64,000 nt of DNA from Sphingomonas citri (GTDB lineage Bacteria; Pseudomonadota; Alphaproteobacteria; Sphingomonadales; Sphingomonadaceae), in contig NZ_JAHXZN010000005.1 in NCBI RefSeq assembly GCF_019429485.1, positions 124,001 to 188,000 on the forward strand. Direction: 5' to 3'. How positions within the stretch are numbered: position 1 is the stretch's first letter; each line of letters opens with the position of its first letter. Under the pieces are notes generated by a model. The model saw only the letters and a program-made list of their open reading frames with translations. It was not told the DNA's origin and did not search any database. A program made the translations under genes and the position numbers. Shown here in pieces: positions 1 to 7,715 of the stretch.

Positions 1-686
1 TCACCGCCACCGTGCGCGAGACGGCGAGCGGCGCGACTCGCGCCAACACGGTGGTGCGCGACACGCGCGCCGAGGCCGAGCAGTCGGGCGACGTGGTGCG
101 CCGTGCGGTCGAGGCGATGGGCGGGATCGAACGCGCCTCGCACGAGATCAGCGACATCATCAGCGTGATCGATGGCATCGCCTTCCAGACCAACCTGCTC
201 GCGCTCAACGCGGGCGTCGAGGCGGCACGCGCGGGCGACGCCGGTAAGGGCTTCGCCGTGGTCGCCTCCGAGGTTCGCGCGCTCGCGCAGCGCTCGGCCG
301 ACGCGGCGCGCGACGTCAAGACCAAGATCACCGCCTCCACCGATCAGGTCGATGCCGGTGTCGGGCTCGTCAGCGAGACCGGTCAGGCGCTCGAGCGGAT
401 CATCGCTCGGATCGCCGAGATCAGCGCGCTGGTCGGCGCGATCGCGACCTCGGCCGAGCATCAGGCGATCGGGTTGCAACAGGTCAACACGGCCGTCGCC
501 GAGATGGACGGTGTGACTCAGCAGAACGCCGCGATGGTCGAGCAGGCGACCGCCGCCGCGCGCGGGCTGGCGGAGGAGGCGGAAGCACTGACCCGTCGCG
601 TCTCGACCTTCCGGCTGGACGAGGGCGCGTCGGTAACCGTCGAGCGGCAGCCGCAGCCGGCGGCGAGCCAGCGCCGCGCGGCCTGA
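1..686 (+). CDS. Methyl-accepting chemotaxis protein, C-terminal part (cut by window start)
   Basis: This is the cytoplasmic signalling end of a chemoreceptor; the reading frame is already open at base 3, so the start, sensor and membrane segments lie outside the window. The hairpin tip that contacts CheA and CheW is visible as AFQTNLLALNAGVEAARAG, followed by GKGFAVVASEVRALAQRS, the most conserved part of the family. The methylation helices flank it. The last residues (SQRRAA) do not form a CheR-tethering pentapeptide, unlike the second receptor at 1400-3253. It converges on that receptor. The ligand cannot be inferred from this part. Confidence 0.95.
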   Translation, partial: TATVRETASGATRANTVVRDTRAEAEQSGDVVRRAVEAMGGIERASHEISDIISVIDGIAFQTNLLALNAGVEAARAGDAGKGFAVVASEVRALAQRSADAARDVKTKITASTDQVDAGVGLVSETGQALERIIARIAEISALVGAIATSAEHQAIGLQQVNTAVAEMDGVTQQNAAMVEQATAAARGLAEEAEALTRRVSTFRLDEGASVTVERQPQPAASQRRAA

Positions 687-1399
687 TCGCGGGTCGGCAC
701 CGCTGCGGGAGGCGCGGTCGCGGCGACGCTCGGCCGCTCGGCCGCATCGGTCGCGGGACGATGATCCATGGAGCGACGCCCGAGCGGCGCTGAGCGCAGC
801 GACGGTCGATAGCAATCGACGAAGCCCTCTCCGCCGCCCGCCGCTCCACCATCCACTTGGTTCGACCGCCGTCGGTGCGCTCTGCCACTGCGATCCATCA
901 TCTCACCGGCATGGTTCGCCTGCGATGTCGCGCCTCCGAGGGCGAGCCGCAGAGTGACGAAGCCGACGCCGACGCGATCGGGATCGCCGCGAGCGCGCCG
1001 CGACGTGGTGTTGGGGAAAGGTCTTGGCGCCGCTCACCGGCGAGACGTCGGCACGCACCGTCCGCCGCGCGTTCGATCCTGGCGGAGTGACAATCCGGCG
1101 AGCGCGACCAGTCGAGGATCTGCCTCCTCCCCGCACGTCACCATCATCGAGCGAGCGGCGTGCCATCTCCGAGCATCGCTGCACGCGCCCGACCGGGAAC
1201 GGTCCCGCCCTCCGGAAGAACCATGCAGCAAGAGCGGACCGGCCGCTTGGCTTGCCGGACGCGGACGCGCACTGACGCGCGAGCCGCCTTTGTCTCCTCA
1301 CATGCTGCGGCGCACAGCTTCGCGTCGCCCCGGCGCGTCCGGAACAACGCACCGCACCACTCGCGACGGTGCTGCCGCGTCACGCTCAGACGACCGCGC
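687..1399. other. Gene-free stretch between convergent chemoreceptor genes
   Basis: About 0.7 kb separates the 3-prime ends of the two receptors. The open frames here are low-complexity Arg/Ala/Ser-rich readings with no recognisable domain, no ribosome binding site and no consistent codon pattern. I saw no RNA gene or strong terminator hairpin. It could be decayed coding sequence. Confidence 0.5.
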
Positions 1400-3253
1400 T
1401 CAGAAGGACGACCAATCGTCCTCCTTCAGCATTGGCCCGCTCTTCGCCACCAGACGGATCGGACCGCGTGGCGGCCGCGAAGCGGCGACGGGGCGTGTTT
1501 CGCGCGCCGGCGCGCTCGCCGTTCGCGCGACGCGCGTCGGCCCCGGCGCGGCCGCCTGCTCGATCGTGAAGATCGCGACCGCACCCGCCAGCTGCTCGGC
1601 CTCATGCGCGAGCATCTGCGACGCCGCGGTCGATTCCTCCACCATGGCGGCGTTCTGCTGGGTCACCGAGTCCATCTCGGCGATGGCGATATTGACCTGG
1701 CCGAGGCTCTGCGCCTGATCGTCGGCCGAGCGCGCGATCGTTCCCATGATCGTACTGACGCTGACCACACGCTCGATGATGCGATCGAGCGCCTTGCCGG
1801 TGGCGTCGACCAGTTCGACCCCCGACTGGACGTGCTCGATCGCCGAGAGGATGCGCGACTTCACGTCCGAGGCAGCGTCGGCGGATCGCTGTGCCAGCGC
1901 GCGGACCTCGGACGCGACGACCGCGAAGCCCCTGCCGGCGTCACCCGCGCGCGCCGCCTCGACTCCCGCATTCAGCGCCAGCAGGTTGGTCTGGAAGGCG
2001 ATGCCGTCGATCACGCTGATGATGTCGGCGATCTCGCGGCTCGCCTGATCGATTCCGTTCATCGCCCGCACCGACTGGCGCACCACCGCCCCGCCCTGCT
2101 CCGCCTCGCTGCGCGCCTCGGCCATTGCACTGTTCGCGTTGGCGGCGTTGGTCGCGCCGGTGCGCACGGTCGCGGTGATCTCGTCCATCGCCGCGGCGGT
2201 CTCGCGCAGGCTGGCGGCCTGCTGCTCGCTCCGCCCGGAGAGCGCGCGCGCCGATTGGCTGATCTCGTCGGCGTTGCGCTTGATCGTGTGGACGCTGCCG
2301 CGCACGTTCTTGGTGAGGTCGGACAGCTTGCCGACAGCGTCGTTGAAGTCGTGTGCGATCTGCTCGAACGAGCGCGGCACGTCGGTGAGCCGCGCGGTCA
2401 GATCGGCCTGGGCCAGCCGGCGCAGACCCTCGCCGATCGCGGTCATCGCCTGCTCCCGCTCGGTATCCGCGGTCAGCTTGGCACGCGCCGCGTCGCGGAA
2501 GACGATCACGGCGCGCGCCATGTCACCCAGCTCGTCGCGCCGATGGGCGGGCACGCTGACGTCGAGTTTGCCATTCGCCAGATCGGCCATCCGTCTGGTG
2601 AGCGCGCTGATCGGGCGCGCGATGCTGCGGCTGAGCATCACCGCCAGCACCACCGCGACCGCGATCAGCACCAGTCCGCCGATCACCAGCGCCACGGTCG
2701 CGCGGCCGAGCGCGTTCGCCTGCCGCGCGGCGTTGCGCTGCATCGCCTCGGTCTCGCGATCGCGCACGTCGCGCAGCGGCAGGATAGCCGCGCTGGTCAG
2801 CACCGCCTTGCCGGCGTCGCGCACCACCTGTTCGGCCGCCTCACGCTTCCCGGCCTTGACCATCGCGACCAGCCGGTCGCTCCAGTCACGACGCCATTTC
2901 ATCGCCTCGCCGCGCCCGGTCTCGAACAGGCGGTGCTCGGTCGGGTCGGTGAGCATCGGGCCGAGCTCGGCCGCAGCGCGATCATATTCCGTGCGCGCCT
3001 CGTCGTAGGATTTGAGGTAGCTCTTCTCGCCGGTGACCAGATAGCCGCGCAGCTGGCTGTTCTCGCGCAGCAGCGAGGTCTCGAGCGTCAGCGCCTTGGC
3101 GTAGATCGTCTGCGCGCGGTTGTTGTCCTCGGTCGCGTCGCGGATCATCCAGACGTTCGCGAAGAACACCGCGAGCATCACCGCCGCGGTGCCGATGATG
3201 ACGAAGAACGACACCGCCAGCTTGCGGGGGATGCTCATTCCCCTGATCATCAT
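1400..3253 (-). CDS. Methyl-accepting chemotaxis protein, full length, with C-terminal CheR-tether motif
   Basis: A 617-residue inner-membrane chemoreceptor. The first membrane helix is at about residues 13-34, followed by a periplasmic helical-bundle sensor to about 180. The second membrane helix is at about 186-208, then HAMP at about 209-262, and a coiled-coil signalling domain with tip AFQTNLLALNAGVEAARAG. The final five residues DWSSF fit the xWxxF pentapeptide that tethers the methyltransferase CheR and methylesterase CheB in other receptors, so this is probably a high-abundance, efficiently methylated type. The start has a GAAGGGA ribosome site just upstream; ATG codons at 3250 and 3238 are alternatives. 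It presumably signals through the CheA/CheW set at 7.7-13.2 kb. The ligand is unknown. Confidence 0.95.
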   Translation of the reverse strand: MMIRGMSIPRKLAVSFFVIIGTAAVMLAVFFANVWMIRDATEDNNRAQTIYAKALTLETSLLRENSQLRGYLVTGEKSYLKSYDEARTEYDRAAAELGPMLTDPTEHRLFETGRGEAMKWRRDWSDRLVAMVKAGKREAAEQVVRDAGKAVLTSAAILPLRDVRDRETEAMQRNAARQANALGRATVALVIGGLVLIAVAVVLAVMLSRSIARPISALTRRMADLANGKLDVSVPAHRRDELGDMARAVIVFRDAARAKLTADTEREQAMTAIGEGLRRLAQADLTARLTDVPRSFEQIAHDFNDAVGKLSDLTKNVRGSVHTIKRNADEISQSARALSGRSEQQAASLRETAAAMDEITATVRTGATNAANANSAMAEARSEAEQGGAVVRQSVRAMNGIDQASREIADIISVIDGIAFQTNLLALNAGVEAARAGDAGRGFAVVASEVRALAQRSADAASDVKSRILSAIEHVQSGVELVDATGKALDRIIERVVSVSTIMGTIARSADDQAQSLGQVNIAIAEMDSVTQQNAAMVEESTAASQMLAHEAEQLAGAVAIFTIEQAAAPGPTRVARTASAPARETRPVAASRPPRGPIRLVAKSGPMLKEDDWSSF

Positions 3254-3320
3254 AGGATCCCTTCGTCCGCTCGGCCGTGCTGCCTCACTCGGTCGTCCCC
3301 TTTTTATGATGCGAGGCGGG

Positions 3321-3350
3321 GGTCATCCCGCGCGTGACGGCGGGATGACC
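3321..3350. repeat. Perfect 10-bp hairpin between receptor genes
   Basis: GGTCATCCCG and CGGGATGACC are separated by 10 bases, in the gap between the end of the TonB receptor gene and the start of the chemoreceptor gene, both on the minus strand. The arms match the GTCATCCCG ends of other hairpins in this window (16.8 and 63.2 kb), so it may be a REP-like element also acting as a transcription end for the receptor gene. There is no adjacent U-tract on the minus strand. Confidence 0.6.
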
Positions 3351-3358
3351 CAAATTGG

Positions 3359-5854
3359 TTAAAAATCGAGACGCACGGTCGCCGAAATCGTCCGCCCGGT
3401 CAGCGGGCGCGCCCCGACCAGCGGGGTACCTTCGACGCCCTGGCTGTCCGCGGACGGTGACGACGGTGCGTCGAGGCCGCCCAGCGCGACGGTGTCGAAG
3501 AGGTTGCTGGCATTGACGATCACGCGCAGTCGACCGGCGGGCCGCACCTCCAGGAACGCGTTGGTGGTGACGAAGGCCGGTATGATCAGCCGGTTCTCCT
3601 CCTGCGCGAAGCTCTTGGTCGCGCCGATGAAGGTGGCGCCGAATGCGACTCGCGACAGGTCGATCTCGGGCGAGGCCTGGAATAGCAGTTTGGGCTGCGC
3701 CCGCGGCACGTGGCCGTTCAATCTCGGGTTGAGATAGTCCTTGTCGATCTTGGCATCGGTATAGGTAGCTCCGCCGCGCAGACCGATCACGCCGACGTGC
3801 AACGAGCCTTCCAGTTCGAGCCCCTTTGCCACATAGTCACGCTGTATCGGCCGATCCCGTATCTGGTCATAATTGTCGTCGAAGGTCGTCGCCCAGAATC
3901 CGGTGACGTTGAGCGCGACTGTCTCGCCGCGATACTTCGCGCCTGCTTCGGCCTGGCGGACACTATTCACCGCGGCCGATCCGTCGCGCAGGGAACCGTC
4001 GGCGTAGAGCTCGCCATGGAACAGCAGGCGCGTGGCGGGGGTGCGCGCGCCACGGCTGTAGCGCGCGAACACGGCCAGCGGCTCGATCACGCGATAGGTG
4101 ATGCCGCTCGAGTAGGAGAGATAATGGTAGCGATAGTTGACCGGCGCCGGCGCCAGGACATCGGTCGACTGCACCCTCTCCTCCGGCGTCGACACTTTGC
4201 CGTCGCGATTGATGTCGAGTGGGATCTCGGGCAAGCGCCCGGCGCCGTCCGGCCCCCAGGTTCGCCCGACCGCACTCCCTCGATCGTAACGGACGCTGCC
4301 GCCGATCGAGATTTTGCCGACCTGGTAGTTGAGCGAGGCGAACGGCGCGTTGATCGCATTGTCCGTCTGCACGGAGCGGCGCAGCGGCGGATCGAAGGCG
4401 TTCAGATAGAGGAGCACGCCATGATCGGTGAGGCGCCTTCCGCTGTTCGCTACGACATCAGTCAATGCCGAGTTGCCGTGGCCGCGCAGATCGGTGAGCA
4501 TCGTCACCCATGCTGAGTCGCGATCGATCGTCTGGCGTGCGGTGTAGAGGCCGCCCGTCACCGTCAGCTCGCCGGTGCCGACATCCAGGAGCCGGCTGAT
4601 CCGCACTTCATTGGTCACGTCGTCATAGCTGTGGATCGGCAGGTAGAGCATGACGACAGCGGCGCTGAGCCCGTTGCCGTTCAGCGGGTTCGCACGGCTC
4701 GAGACGATCGTCCGGCCGCTGAGTGGACCGGAGGCATAGACGGCTCTGCCACCGACGGATCGATCGAACGCCTTGGTGATCTCGTCGACCCCGTCGTTGA
4801 TCTCGCTATAGGCGCTGGTGAACGGCACCGTGACGACCCCGTCCACGCCCGAGTAGCGCAGCCGTTCCTGCACCAGCCAGCCGCCGAGATCGAACTGCGC
4901 CTCGACGCCGACGGCGCGCTCGCGCAGGTGCTGCCCGTCGCGCAGGTCGGCGGAAATCACATTGTTGCGTCGGTCCAGCAGCAGGAAATCGCGCAGATAG
5001 CGCGACGCGAGCGCGTCGTGCAGCGCGTCGAAGCCCTTGATCCGGGTCAGCTTCGGCCGGTCCTCCGTGCCGCCGTAGAAGAACGGCACGACGTCGTAGA
5101 ACGGCGTGCGATCGTTCAGATATTTGCCGTAGAGGCGCACGTGACCGCTGCCCAGATCATGGGTGACGTTGACCTTGAACTGCCCCCCTCTCTGCGCATC
5201 ATAGCCGGTGCGGCGCGGTCCCTGACCCTGGCGGAAGAAGCCGCCGGCCTGGAAGCGCCAGCCGTCACCGAGCGGACCGCCATAGGTGACGTCCGCGCGC
5301 GACGAGCGATAGTCGAGACCGCTGCTGAGCGCGACCGCGCCGCCCTGCACCTCGCCTGTCTTCGAGATGAAATTGATCACGCCGCCGGGCGAGTTCGACG
5401 CGAAGGTGGAGGCCGAGCCGCCGCGGATCACCTCGACCTGCGACAGGGTCAGGTCGGTGCGCACGAGATCGATCCCGGCGGCGCCGAAGATGTCACCGAA
5501 CTCCAGGACGGGAAGGCCGTCCTCCTGTACCTGGATGAACTTTGCGCCGCTCGAGGCGGCGGGCAGGCCGCGTACCGTCAGCGTCCCATTGCCCTCGCCG
5601 CCGGCCGCGTCGGAGCGCAGGCCGGGCACGTCGCGGAGCAGATCGCCCACGCCGCGCGCGCCGAGCCGCTCGATATCCTCCTCGTGGAGCACGCTGGTCG
5701 AGGTAGCGCTGTCCAGCGGGTCGCGCGCGCGCGCCACGCCGGTGCTCACCGTATCGTTGCTGGGCGCGCTCGGCGGCGCCTCGGCGGTCACCAACGCCGG
5801 CACCATCAGCGCCGAAGCGGCTGTCGTGAGAAATAAAAACCGAATGATCCTCAC
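3359..5854 (-). CDS. TonB-dependent outer-membrane receptor
   Basis: An 831-residue outer-membrane receptor taking up an unidentified substrate with energy from TonB. A GTG start at 5854 is chosen because it follows a GGGAGAAGA ribosome site and begins a clean signal peptide (about residues 1-24, ending near VTAEA); the longer open frame lacks one. The plug domain follows (TSTSVLHEEDIERLG, then DVPGLRSDAAGGEGNGTLTVRG, and VEVIRGG), then a 22-strand-type barrel ending in the typical aromatic residue (RLDF). Residues 547-558 (DINRDGKVSTPE) form a textbook EF-hand calcium loop, probably in an extracellular loop. No transport partner is adjacent. Confidence 0.9.
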   Translation of the reverse strand: MRIIRFLFLTTAASALMVPALVTAEAPPSAPSNDTVSTGVARARDPLDSATSTSVLHEEDIERLGARGVGDLLRDVPGLRSDAAGGEGNGTLTVRGLPAASSGAKFIQVQEDGLPVLEFGDIFGAAGIDLVRTDLTLSQVEVIRGGSASTFASNSPGGVINFISKTGEVQGGAVALSSGLDYRSSRADVTYGGPLGDGWRFQAGGFFRQGQGPRRTGYDAQRGGQFKVNVTHDLGSGHVRLYGKYLNDRTPFYDVVPFFYGGTEDRPKLTRIKGFDALHDALASRYLRDFLLLDRRNNVISADLRDGQHLRERAVGVEAQFDLGGWLVQERLRYSGVDGVVTVPFTSAYSEINDGVDEITKAFDRSVGGRAVYASGPLSGRTIVSSRANPLNGNGLSAAVVMLYLPIHSYDDVTNEVRISRLLDVGTGELTVTGGLYTARQTIDRDSAWVTMLTDLRGHGNSALTDVVANSGRRLTDHGVLLYLNAFDPPLRRSVQTDNAINAPFASLNYQVGKISIGGSVRYDRGSAVGRTWGPDGAGRLPEIPLDINRDGKVSTPEERVQSTDVLAPAPVNYRYHYLSYSSGITYRVIEPLAVFARYSRGARTPATRLLFHGELYADGSLRDGSAAVNSVRQAEAGAKYRGETVALNVTGFWATTFDDNYDQIRDRPIQRDYVAKGLELEGSLHVGVIGLRGGATYTDAKIDKDYLNPRLNGHVPRAQPKLLFQASPEIDLSRVAFGATFIGATKSFAQEENRLIIPAFVTTNAFLEVRPAGRLRVIVNASNLFDTVALGGLDAPSSPSADSQGVEGTPLVGARPLTGRTISATVRLDF

Positions 5855-6027
5855 TATCTCTTCTCCCTGAACCGCAGCACCGTGGCGCTTCGCGCATCGG
5901 TGGCGACAAAGGAGAGATAGACGGACGGCGAGTTCGCATCTTGGATTGACCGCGAGCAACTTACCCGTTCTGCCTAGATCATGCGACCTTACTCTTCCAT
6001 TTCATCATGATACGTCGCAGTACGTGC

Positions 6028-7089
6028 TTAACGAACCACGTAACGATCGCGCCACGTGATCGCGGCGCCATAAGGATGACACGCCGCCAGCACCTGCGCC
6101 TCGCCGCCAGGGAAGCTGGTGAGCGTCAGCAACACCGCGGCGCGATCCTCGGTCCACTCGAAGCCGATGCGCACCAGCGGTCGCTCGCGCGTCGCCGCCG
6201 CACCGGCGGTGGCGATCACCGCGTCGAGCTCGGCGCGCGCCGGCGCGCCCAGATATTGCGTCACCATCGAGTGCACGATCGCGCGACAGCGGCCCGGCAG
6301 CGCCGGCTCGACGAGACGGTCGCCCAGCCATGCCACGGCGTCGCCGCGCTCCACCCGCGGCGGCCACCGTCGTGCCAGCGCCAACGCGCCCTCGAGCCGC
6401 CGCGACCGTGCCGACTGATCGACGAAGACGAACGCCATCAGCCGCTCGCACGTGGCGGCATCCGCCGGATCGAGCGGCGCCAGGTCGACGCCGCGCGCCG
6501 CGACCAGCTCGACCGGGGCGTCGGGGGGCGGCGGCCCGATCCAATCGGGCGCGATCCGGACAAGCGAGGCGCGGTCGCCCGCCGCGACTCCGCCGAGGTC
6601 GTAGGCGTAGCGATGCAGGTTGAGGTTGAGCCCGGCGCTCGCGCCGATCTCGAGCAGCTCGACCGGCAGGTCGAAGCGCGTGCGCACGACCTTGAGCGCG
6701 GCGAGGATCGCCGCCGCGCGCCCGACCTCGTTGGTCTGCGGCGTGTGCTGCATCCACTCGGCGATGAAAGCGTCGTGCGCGGCGAGCGCCTCGCCGATCG
6801 CGCCGTCGACGTCGCGGTGCTCGCCGCGGTACAGCGCGCCGAGCCGCGCCGGCGTGTCGCGCCGCGCCAGCGCGTGCAGCGCGGCGTTGAAGCGCATCGC
6901 CAGCGCCGCGGCGGCACGGTCGCCCGGCCAGCGCGCGAAGACCGCCGCGGTGAGGGGCGCCCGCGCCAGCTGGCGCGCGCCCGACTCGAGTATCATCGCG
7001 ACCATAGGGGAGCCGATCGCCCGCGCCACCTGCGCCTGACGCCGCAGCTCTCCAGCGTCGGGCTCGAAATCAAGAAGTTGCTCAAACAC
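6028..7089 (-). CDS. DUF2332 family protein
   Basis: A 353-residue cytoplasmic protein of the DUF2332 family. A glycine-rich LLEIGASAGLNLNLHRYAY segment at about residues 165-185 resembles the cofactor loop of Rossmann-type methyltransferases, and DUF2332 has been compared with that fold, but no activity is established to my knowledge. There is no signal peptide or membrane helix. The gene is transcribed away from the chemotaxis operon, and a 16-bp palindrome lies 53-68 bp upstream of its start. No functional link to either neighbour is evident. Confidence 0.85.
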   Translation of the reverse strand: MFEQLLDFEPDAGELRRQAQVARAIGSPMVAMILESGARQLARAPLTAAVFARWPGDRAAAALAMRFNAALHALARRDTPARLGALYRGEHRDVDGAIGEALAAHDAFIAEWMQHTPQTNEVGRAAAILAALKVVRTRFDLPVELLEIGASAGLNLNLHRYAYDLGGVAAGDRASLVRIAPDWIGPPPPDAPVELVAARGVDLAPLDPADAATCERLMAFVFVDQSARSRRLEGALALARRWPPRVERGDAVAWLGDRLVEPALPGRCRAIVHSMVTQYLGAPARAELDAVIATAGAAATRERPLVRIGFEWTEDRAAVLLTLTSFPGGEAQVLAACHPYGAAITWRDRYVVR

Positions 7090-7141
7090 CCGTCAGTCTA
7101 TCCACTGGAGCGACAGCGCCGCGCGCGGATCCAAACAGTGC

Positions 7142-7157
7142 TGGAAAGTGCTTTCCA
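7142..7157. promoter_or_regulatory. 16-bp palindrome upstream of the DUF2332 gene (candidate operator)
   Basis: TGGAAAG-TG-CTTTCCA is a perfect inverted repeat in the divergent gap between the DUF2332 gene (start 7089) and the STAS/che operon (start 7422). Position and symmetry fit a dimeric repressor site. I cannot name the regulator. Confidence 0.45.
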
Positions 7158-7421
7158 TCCACTTAATCGCGCCGATCTCTTGCCCGACCGCTCCCGGCCG
7201 TGCCAGCTCGGCCCCGTTCGCGCAATCGTTCTCGCCGGAACCGTGTTTAACGTCATTTTAGGACGACACGTCCATGAGGAAGTCGGCGCAGCGGCACCGC
7301 CCGGGACCAACCCGGTCGTCCGCCGCGCTATATTGGGGGATGGGACAGGTGTCGGCTGGTCCTCGCCGCGGCGAGCGATCGGTCCGACGCGGCCGCCCGC
7401 CCGACTGACCAGGAACTCGCG

Positions 7422-7682
7422 ATGGCGTACGTGCTGCCTCCCCGTCTCGACACCGCGGCCGCGCCGCCGCTCCGCGTCGCCTTGAAGAAGCTGGTCGAGC
7501 AGGCGCAGTCGCTCACGATCGACGGCAGCGCGGTGGAGCAGATCGGGCAGGCCTGCCTCCAGGTCCTGATCGCCGCGCGCGCTGCCGCGGTCGCCGAGGG
7601 GCAGAGCTTCGCCCTGACCGCGGTCAGCATCCCCTTCGCCGACGCCGCCGCGCTCGCCGCGGTCGACCTCTCCGCCGCCTAA
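7422..7682 (+). CDS. STAS-domain protein at the head of the chemotaxis operon
   Basis: An 86-residue single STAS (anti-anti-sigma-like) domain. It shows the usual pattern of a first strand and helix (PLRVALKKLVEQAQSLTIDGSAVEQIG), then QACLQVLIAARAAAVAEGQSFAL and a C-terminal helix. The serine that is phosphorylated in SpoIIAA-type proteins would fall in the DGSAVEQIG loop. Such short STAS proteins commonly lead alphaproteobacterial che operons, with an unclear role in signalling or localisation. It lies 33 bp before cheA in the same direction and is probably co-transcribed with it. Confidence 0.75.
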   Translation: MAYVLPPRLDTAAAPPLRVALKKLVEQAQSLTIDGSAVEQIGQACLQVLIAARAAAVAEGQSFALTAVSIPFADAAALAAVDLSAA

Positions 7683-7715
7683 GCGCGCGCCGCCCGGTTC
7701 ACAGGAGCAGACGTC

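Noticed and set aside
1160..3337. 725-residue open frame on the plus strand
   Set aside because: It is antisense to the chemoreceptor at 1400-3253, is His/Arg/Asp-rich without any domain, and reflects GC3 bias of the real gene.
4631..5836. 401-residue open frame on the plus strand
   Set aside because: Antisense to the TonB receptor; composition is typical of a shadow frame.
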